Assembly (NCBI RefSeq): GCF_963678635.1 | Contig: NC_087066.1 | Coordinates: forward strand, 32,059,301 to 32,123,300 | Direction of reading: 5' to 3' | Length of the DNA stretch: 64,000 nucleotides | Source of the DNA: Symsagittifera roscoffensis | Taxonomy: Eukaryota > Xenacoelomorpha > Acoela > Convolutidae | Part shown: positions 57,720-64,000 of the stretch, piece by piece | Layout of the letters: each line of letters begins with the position of its first letter | Position numbering within the stretch: position 1 is the stretch's first letter | Notes under the pieces: model-generated | Told to the model about the DNA's origin: nothing | What the model saw: the letters and a program-made list of their open reading frames with translations, nothing else | Database searches by the model: none | Program-made: the position numbers and the translations under genes

Positions 57720-58560
57720 ATAAAGTGAAAGTCCTTTCTCTTCGGGATTACAAATTGTTTGTCTATAGGAGTTTCCAGATATCCACCCTCCACTCTGCCA
57801 TCAGAAGCACAGTTGTGTGCCCTATTCTTTGACATAATTAATTTTCCGTTGTCTAAAAAGCCCTTACCGTTTTAACTGATCAAGGTCTTCCAGAGAATGT
57901 TTGGTGTTCTGTTGAAGTGTTTTTCAAATGGTGTACACTATTTTCGATTGTTTTGTGCTCCGTAAAATCTAAACGATTTATGAAACCGAGTCGATAAGTG
58001 AAGCTTTGGGAAGTTTTGGAGACAAATTTTGTAAAAGTATTTGTAAATTTTTCCACTAATCTGTCGGAAAGGTGGTCAGCTACAGTACAAAACCTAATTT
58101 TTATATGATTTGAATCTCAAAATGTTTTAGAAATGGTCCAGGTAAAACACGAGGCGTGGTCGATCCGAAATGAATTCGGGATTCGGTGAAGCTGAGCAGA
58201 TTAGGTAAGAAAATCAATCACTGTTTTTGGCGGAAGTACTTGAGGCAACTTTCATTGATGAAAATTTAGAGAACCTGTCAATATATAGCAGGATATGTTT
58301 ACAATGACCCCACGATAGATCTGAATTCCCTGCAAAGTCTAAATTAATCTCATTCTCTTTTACAAAATTAAGGTCTCGAAAATGGTTTAAAAAAAGTCTT
58401 TCTGGAATTAAGGGTTTGAGATTTTCTCATGTTTTAATACAACCTGGGAAATTCTTCCCGTGGAAAGATATCATCCTATTGATATGTGGCCACCAAACAT
58501 ATTCCGAAAGCAATTTCATCCGGAATTGGCTGGGATAGGTTTTGTGGAGAAGTTTTATGG
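57720..58560 (-). pseudogene. Integrase, second (downstream) copy, broken
   Basis: Aligned with 59640-60500 at the DNA level. WWPHINR and CCTGGGAAATTCTTC-type sequence near 58440-58500 mark the zinc region. ADHLSDRLVEKF near 58050-58085 gives the catalytic Glu, which is intact here. Multiple frame breaks. Confidence 0.65.
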
Positions 58561-58669
58561 CAGCTGTTCTTAGGACAAAGGGTAAACATAACTCGTTGTC
58601 CCTGTAGAGTAATACGTTAGCAGTATAAAGGTTTTTGTAAAACTGATTGAAATAAATGCCTGATTTAGT

Positions 58670-59223
58670 GATTTAATATTCTCTTTTCTCTAGAGCTCTA
58701 ACCATGGAATATAAAATGCTATCTTTTTCAATAAGCCAAGTAATAAGTATACTATTAAAGAAGCTATTCATTTCCATTGGTTTTCTGGCATTTTTAGAGA
58801 ATCCCGGTTTTTTCTTGCTTGTGAGGATTGATCTGAAAAAATGTACACTGAAAGCAGACGATGAGGGATTAATTACAATTCCACTATTTACATTTACATT
58901 TTTTACAATATTAGTTTCCATCGGGGTTTTAGATAATTCCTTAGTAAGGATAAAAATACAAAAAATTAAAGTTTGCGATAGTAATTTTTTGAACAATTAG
59001 TTTATGAATAATCCAGCGGAGGACATCTAGAGAAACAAAATTCAGAACGAAAATGATCAAAATCGCCATTTCTTTTCAATCTGGAACTACCTAAATTTAG
59101 AATAGGTGCGATAATCTTATCAGGTAGTGTTGCGTCAAAGGAATTTTCCGAATTTTGTCCGATCAGATAAGAGTGTGAAATTAATTTGTCTTTTAACTGA
59201 ATACAAGACGAATTTATAATCAA
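58670..59223 (-). pseudogene. RNase H-integrase linker, duplicate copy
   Basis: The reading (SHSYLIGQNSENSFDATLPD and KELSKTPMETNI) duplicates the linker at 60788-61210 with few changes. Minus-strand frames at 58673-58996 and 59002-59223 are separated by a frame change. The plus-strand ORF at 58704-59000 is a shadow. Confidence 0.75.
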
Positions 59224-59239
59224 GAGGTTGATTTTGTCT

Positions 59240-59630
59240 TTGTGAGATTAACCGAGGGAGAGATAGCCACGTCTGGTCTCTTTTTTGCGCACACTTTTCT
59301 TTTCTTTGCTCTTACTTCATAAAAATGATTAGAGTCAGGGACTGTGACATTACCTTTAAAAACTTTCGGTGATTTCGAAAAATCAGTTTAAATGGCCATA
59401 TCGAACTTCCGCACGATTTTCCCGCTAGCAAGTTTCGCGCTGTTAAATTAATAGAGTGCATAGTTTTCTCTCCCAAAGGTCGGTAGTAGGGTTCCCTGTT
59501 CTTTCGATTTAATACATTTTGAAAGATATTACCCAATATTAAGCGGTTATGAGGTGAAAGTCTCGTTGTATTTTTCGCTGTGGAATTATTGGTTTGTGTA
59601 GGGCTAAGCTTCGAGTCGTATATCTTTTTT
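59240..59630 (-). pseudogene. Junction segment between duplicated gypsy pieces; Pol remnant
   Basis: An open stretch at 59312-59536 encodes a basic peptide (NVLNRKNREPYYRPLGEK) without recognised motif. It sits where the downstream copy's linker meets the upstream copy's integrase end, so it is likely Pol C-terminal sequence of the upstream copy. Confidence 0.4.
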
Positions 59631-59639
59631 CTTCGGAAT

Positions 59640-60540
59640 TACGATTTTTTTGTCTAATGGAGTTTCCAGATATTCGTCCTCCGTTCTGCCATCAGAACCA
59701 CAAGTTGTGTGCCCTATTCTTTCACATAACTAATTTTCCGTTGTCTAAAAAGCCATTACCATTTTGACTGATCAAGGTCATCCAGAGAGTGTTTGGTGTT
59801 CTGTTGAAGTGTTTTTCAAATGTTGTACTCTTTTTCGATTGTTTTGTGCTCCGTAAAGTCTAAACGATTTATGAAACCGTGTCGATAAGTGAAGCTTTGG
59901 GAAATTTTGGAGACCTTGATTGTAACATTATTTTAACGGTCTGAACAAATTTTTTTCACAAATCTGTTGGAAAGGTGGTCAGCTACTGTACAAAACCTAA
60001 TTTTTATATGATTTGAATCGCAAAATGTTTTAAAGGGGGCTCCGGTAAAATACGAGGCGTGGTCGACCCGAAATGATTTTGGGATTGCGTGAAGCTGAAT
60101 GGAATCGGTAAGAAAATCAATCACTGTTTTGGGCGGAAGTACTTGAGGCAACTTTCATTGATGAAAATTTAGAGAACCTGTCTATATATAGCAGGATATA
60201 TTTAGAATGACCCCAAGATAGATCTAAATTCCTTGCAAAGTCTAAGTGAATCTCATTCTTCTTTTACAAAATTAAGGTCGCGAGAATGGTAATAAAATTT
60301 TTCTGGAATTAAGGGTTTGAAATTTTCACATGTTATTTTACAATCTGAGAAATTCTTCCCGTGGAAGTGTATCATTTTGTTGATATGTGGCCACCAAACA
60401 TATTCCGAAAGCAATTTCATCCCGAATTGGCCTGGATAGGTTTTGTGGAGAAGTTTTATGACAGCTGTTTTTAGGGCAAATGGTAAACATAACTCGTTGT
60501 CCCTGTAAAATAATACGTTAGCAGTCTAAATATTTTGTAA
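59640..60540 (-). pseudogene. Integrase, upstream copy, catalytic Glu replaced
   Basis: The zinc-binding region at 60296-60500 reads LLHKTYPGQFGMK...WWPHINK. The first core Asp lies near 60240, and an open part at 59933-60151 includes KTVIDFLTDSIQLHAIP, the second Asp (FRVDHASYF) and VADHLSNRFVKKI. At the position of the catalytic Glu (VEK/VER in the other copies) this copy has Lys. Together with frame breaks this makes it non-functional. Confidence 0.82.
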
Positions 60541-60787
60541 ACAACGTAAAACTGATTGAAATAATTGCCTCATTTAGCGATTTGAAATTCTCTTTTCTCC
60601 CCTAGAGTTCTTACCATGGGATATAAAATGCTATGTTTTTTGGTAAGCCAAGCAATCAGTATACTATTAAAGAAGCTATTCAATTCCAATGTCTTTCTGG
60701 CATTTTTACAGTATCCCGTTTTTTTCTTACTTGTGAGGATTGATCTTAAGACATAGCTTCTTTAGCAAAATTTACACTGAAACCAGA

Positions 60788-61210
60788 TTATGAGGGAGCA
60801 ATTACAATTCCACTATTTACATCTCTTACAATTTTAGTTTCCATCGGGATTTTAGATAATTCCTTAGTAAGGGTAAAAATATAAAATATTAAGTTTTGAG
60901 TTAGCGGAGGACATCTAGAGAAACGAAGTTCAGAAAGGAAATGATCAAAATCGCCACTTTTCAATCTGGAACTAACTAATTTTAGATAAGGTGCGATAAC
61001 CTTATTAGGAAGTGTTGCGGCAAAGGAATTTTCCGAATTTTGTCCAATTAGATAAGAGTGTGAATTTAATTTGTCTATTAACTGAACACAAGAAGAATTT
61101 ATAATCAGATTATTTTTGCTGATTGTTGCAAGCACAAAATTTTCGTCATATTTTGAGGGTGGAATTGGTTTTCCATTTGGATTTCTTAAGATTAAATCTG
61201 TGAAGGCCAT
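60788..61210 (-). pseudogene. RNase H end and linker, upstream copy
   Basis: An open 140-codon stretch starting DLILRNPNGKPIPPSKYDEN, matching the LSRHPSGKPVP end of RNase H in the first element, followed by the motif-poor linker. It duplicates 58670-59223. Confidence 0.8.
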
Positions 61211-61330
61211 CTCTTTGCCTGCTAGATGTTTTATCGAAAAAATAAACGGTAAAAGACTGTCAACCCATCTGGTTAATCGGCTATGACAAGTCTTGTTTCC
61301 ATGGTTACATGAAAACGCCGATGGAACAGC

Positions 61331-61789
61331 TTAACGATCAGTTATAATTTTAAATTCTGAACCACATAGGTAATTTTTGTAGTGTTCAACAGCCCAAACA
61401 ACGCCGAGAAGTTCGAATTCGTTTGTTGAATATTTCGCTTTGTGGGGATTTAAAAATCGTCTGATAAAATAGACCGATCTCCAAACATTCCAGACCGATC
61501 TCCAAACACGACCGTTATTTGAGGCGTCTGATTTGATTCTTGTACTCAATTTCACCTCAAAATGAATATTTTCGGTTAAATTAATGAATTTCGATTCTAA
61601 TTTCTTAAAAATTTGGTTATGATCAACTGACCAAGTGAATATTGATTTCTTGTTTATTAGCGGTTTGAAGGGACAACCCAGGGTTGCAACATTTGGTACA
61701 AATTTCATAAATTTGTTATTGACCCAAAAAATGAGCGCAAGATTGGCGAGGGATTGGAATCGATTTTTTGCTAAGGTTTTATCTTCCAA
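61331..61789 (-). pseudogene. RT connection and RNase H domain
   Basis: Reads FVPNVATLGCPFKPLINKKS (RT thumb/connection), then the RNase H start IKSDASNNG with its catalytic Asp, and KYSTNEFELLGVVWAVEHYK, KIITDR. A small internal repeat (WRSVWNVWRSVY) shows a local duplication at about 61470-61510. This is exactly the region deleted from the element at 1-4746. Confidence 0.88.
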
Positions 61790-61899
61790 CGGAATGACTC
61801 TTGATTTCGATATTTTGATTTTAAGCCGTTTGATTTTTTTAAAATATGGCCACTTGACTGTGAACTATTCTTGTGTAAAATCGATAAAATTTTTTCAAC

Positions 61900-62470
61900 G
61901 ATTGTTTTATGTTCGTTAAAACTTCCTTTGGAAGAGGATTATGATATCGTCAAGATAGACGTTGGTAAAAGAAATATTTTCCCTGGTTGAGTCCATTACC
62001 CATTGAAATTCATTCAGCATTTAGACAAGTCCATAAAAAACCGTTAAAAACTGATATGTACCGGTTATGTTTCCTCCTATCATGCTGAAATTGCATTGTT
62101 TACATGTGGATTCTTCCAGTTCAATTGACTGTAAGCTTTTTTGAGTTCTAAGTTAGTGAACCGAATTTCTCCGTCGTACTTTTCTGAAAGCTGAGCCGCA
62201 ACGTTATTTAATAGTTTGGGGATGTTTAGCATCTGATATTTATTTGCGAATATTTGTTTGTATATAAGTTTGAGACCAACGCGAGCTTTATTGGTTTATC
62301 TTTCTTGCAGATAATTACTATTGGATTGGTAAATCTACCTTTATCACACGATTCTAGCTGTTTGATATGTCATTCGCGAATCAGTCTATCAAATTTTTTA
62401 TTTACCACTGGGAGTAAATGTAACGGTACCCTTCTCTGTTTCAATTGTTTTGGTTTCAAAGGGTAACGAA
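61900..62470 (-). pseudogene. Reverse transcriptase, N-terminal and palm region, frameshifted
   Basis: The DNA matches the RT region of the first element (sequences around the QIF / LKLAL and DGEIRFTNLEL parts), but no long frame survives. A YxDD-like YLDDII can be read near 61940. The copy at 62940-63150 repeats part of it. Confidence 0.6.
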
Positions 62471-62494
62471 AATAGGTAACTTTTAGTTGGTTTT

Positions 62495-62683
62495 TTATTT
62501 TACCAACTCTGCTAAATTATTGGTTGAATTTTCTTGAAAATTGTCTGTTTCGTTCTTGCATGATCCGATGGAATTTATAAATGTTTTTTTTTCGGTGTTG
62601 TTGTTCTTGAAGCCTAGAAATGGTTTCTGTGCGAATTCAACCCCGATAAGGGGTAGGTTCTCATTCCCTAATGTTTCGTTCAT
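62495..62683 (-). pseudogene. Protease C-terminal segment, copy of 63190-63330
   Basis: Minus reading NETLGNENLPLIGVEFAQKP then GFKNNN, a variant of the ILLGNDILP-type end of the gypsy protease. The corresponding DNA recurs at 63190-63330. Confidence 0.6.
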
Positions 62684-62699
62684 GACCGTCAGTGCTAAA

Positions 62700-63150
62700 A
62701 AAATGGTTTACTCTTTGAAATTCGGTTATGATCAACTAGTGAATACTGATTTTTTTTAAAATTAGCAGTCTGAACGGACTTCCCAGGGATGCGAGGTTTC
62801 GTACAAATTTCATAAATTTGTTAATCGGTCCAAAAAATGATCGCAATTTCTTCAAGTTTCGAAGAATTGGAAAAGATTTTTTTGCTAAGGTTTTATTTTC
62901 CAAATGTTTTACTTTTTAGGGGTCCAGGTTAAATAACTAAATTTCTCCGTCAGATTTTTCTGAAAGCCTAGATGCAACGATATCTAATAATTTGGGGATG
63001 TTTGGCATCTGATATTTGATTGCGATTATTTGTTAGTTTATAAATTTTGAATCCAACGCTAGCTTTATTGGTTTATCTTTCTCGTAGATAATTACTATTG
63101 GATTAGTAAATCTATCTTTAATCTACTATTTTAGCTTTTTAATATGTCAT
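62700..63150 (-). pseudogene. Extra RT fragment with internal deletion
   Basis: 62720-62900 matches 61610-61790, and 62940-63150 matches 62180-62390, so this copy of RT lacks the roughly 400 bases between them, again around the catalytic centre. No open frame. Confidence 0.65.
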
Positions 63151-63189
63151 CCGGAAATCAGTCTATCATGTCCTTTATTCTTTATGATA

Positions 63190-63660
63190 TTGTTTGATCC
63201 GATAGAATTTATGAAAGTTATACTCTCGGTGTTGTTCTTGAAGTCTAGAAAAAGTTTCTGTGCAACTTCAATCCCGATATGAGTTGGTTGTCATCTCTAG
63301 AATTTTTCGGTCATGTCCGTCAGTGCTGAAAAAAAGCTGTTGTTATTGTACGACCATCCGTTGTATCTGATTGGTACGATGATTTGGCCCACGATCTTTA
63401 TCGAGTCGTCTGTGAAGCCACAGTTGAGGTATTTCGTAGCTTGATCGACTGTTTTGATTTTCAAGTATGGGTCGCGCAAATTAAGTTCGTTTAATACGTT
63501 TTTTTAAAAAGTTTACTGGGCTTGCTGAGTCTACCTGGATATCCTGAAAAATTAGTTGCACGAAGTTTTCTTTTCCCAGTCCGATATTCAAAAATTTATT
63601 TAAATCTTTTCCATCATTATGAGATATTTTAGTCACGTTTAATGCCGAATAGTCGTCGTT
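63190..63660 (-). pseudogene. Retrotransposon aspartic protease
   Basis: The active-site block IQVDSASPVNF lies at about 63510-63545 (DSA, as in the first element). The open stretch 63297-63479 encodes TVDQATKYLNCGFTDDSIKI and IVPIRYNGWSYN, the flap and middle of the protease. Frame change near 63490-63510. Confidence 0.8.
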
Positions 63661-63779
63661 GTTACGTTGTCTGGTCTCTGACTATGCGTTAATTACATCG
63701 CAGCATTCTTCATGTACTTGGTGATTTACAGGAGGTTGATCCGATGGATGTAAAACTTCGGTATCTACATTTTGGGGAT

Positions 63780-63940
63780 TATTTGCATTATTTACGTTTT
63801 TCTTCTAGATTTACACTTGTTTGTGAAATGACCTTTAAAATTACAAAATGCACAAATCGCGTCCTTCGCCAGACAGACCGCTAGATATCTGTTTGTAAAT
63901 TTCCTCCACATTCTATGCATGAGTTTCCTCTATCTACTGC
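63780..63940 (-). pseudogene. Gag C-terminus with zinc knuckles
   Basis: CAFCNFKGHFTNKC (CX2CX4HX4C, about 63810-63855) is a standard knuckle. Just upstream CIECGGNL (about 63895-63920) is a degenerate first knuckle in another frame, as in the first element. Gag upstream of this is cut off by the repeat at 63945. Confidence 0.8.
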
Positions 63941-63944
63941 AAAA

Positions 63945-64000
63945 TAACACTGAAACCTGCTCACTTCGAAGGAGGTCGCTGGCGATAGACAAGGTCATAT
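63945..64000 (+). repeat. Direct repeat of 56188-56250, cut by window end
   Basis: ATAACACTGAAACCTGCTCA and CTTCGAAGGAGGTC. It interrupts gag, so it is either an LTR fragment of another copy or an insertion. Confidence 0.65.

Larger units (their letters stand above)
56900..63940 (-). mobile_element. Overlapping degenerate Ty3/gypsy retrotransposon copies
   Basis: The minus strand carries gag knuckle, protease, RT piece, protease again, RT, RNase H, linker, integrase, then linker and integrase again and a Pol tail. Direct repeats show the doubling: 62560-62710 with 63190-63330, 61610-61790 with 62720-62900, and 57720-59220 with 59640-61120. So at least two related copies lie in tandem or nested, each truncated. 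The family is close to the element at 1-4746. It may have separated the esterase exon at 55550 from its remaining exons. Confidence 0.88.

Noticed and set aside
58704-59000. 98-aa plus-strand hydrophobic ORF
   Set aside because: Antisense shadow of the duplicated gypsy linker.
1-64000. Bacterial-type features (operons, Shine-Dalgarno sites, CRISPR, rho-independent terminators)
   Set aside because: Base composition, introns, LTR and TIR elements and absence of dense coding indicate a eukaryotic nuclear sequence.

Overview
The window reads as nuclear DNA of an invertebrate metazoan. It is strongly AT-rich by eye. Host coding sequence is sparse and appears as short exons with GT/AG borders, and most of the recognisable content is mobile elements and their repeats. 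I cannot fix the phylum from sequence alone. No bacterial-style operon, rRNA, tRNA or CRISPR array was found.

Layout. (1) 1-4746, minus strand: a degenerate Ty3/gypsy-type LTR retrotransposon cut by the window edge, with gag, protease, reverse transcriptase (RT, catalytic part deleted), RNase H and integrase. Its 5' leader continues to about 5080, followed by unexplained GC-richer plus-strand ORFs (5089-5834). (2) 5850-25437: mostly noncoding. It holds one candidate Ig-like exon (9809-9963, minus), a GC-richer patch at 8930-9390, a 730-bp palindromic TA-flanked MITE (20130-20859), a dispersed MITE family with CCGACT/AGTCGG ends, and several direct and tandem duplications. (3) 25438-39919: a 14.5-kb element with about 380-bp terminal inverted repeats. 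It encodes a protein-primed family B DNA polymerase (pPolB, minus strand) with N-terminal zinc fingers, plus five smaller genes or gene remnants. (4) 39920-47375: repeat-rich DNA with tandem duplications, including a 1.3-kb segmental duplication. (5) 47376-55549: no gene found. (6) 55550-55898: first exon of a secreted alpha/beta-hydrolase (PHB depolymerase/LpqC-like esterase) gene. (7) About 56900-64000, minus strand: overlapping degenerate Ty3/gypsy copies of a family related to the first, with protease, RT and integrase segments each present twice.

The main discovery candidate is the 14.5-kb pPolB element. Its polymerase keeps the exonuclease and palm motifs, but about ten in-frame stops and two compensating frameshifts break it. 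I see no retroviral-type integrase, FtsK/HerA-type packaging ATPase or capsid gene, all expected of a canonical Polinton/Maverick. It does carry a divergent promoter region with 60-bp repeats holding paired TGACGTCA palindromes, a short intron-containing paralogue of the polymerase's zinc-finger N-terminus near the opposite end, a possible PC4-like protein, an intact acidic protein of unknown function, and a tandem array that repeats a motif from its own termini. It may be a non-viral or much reduced relative of Polintons, now decaying in this copy.
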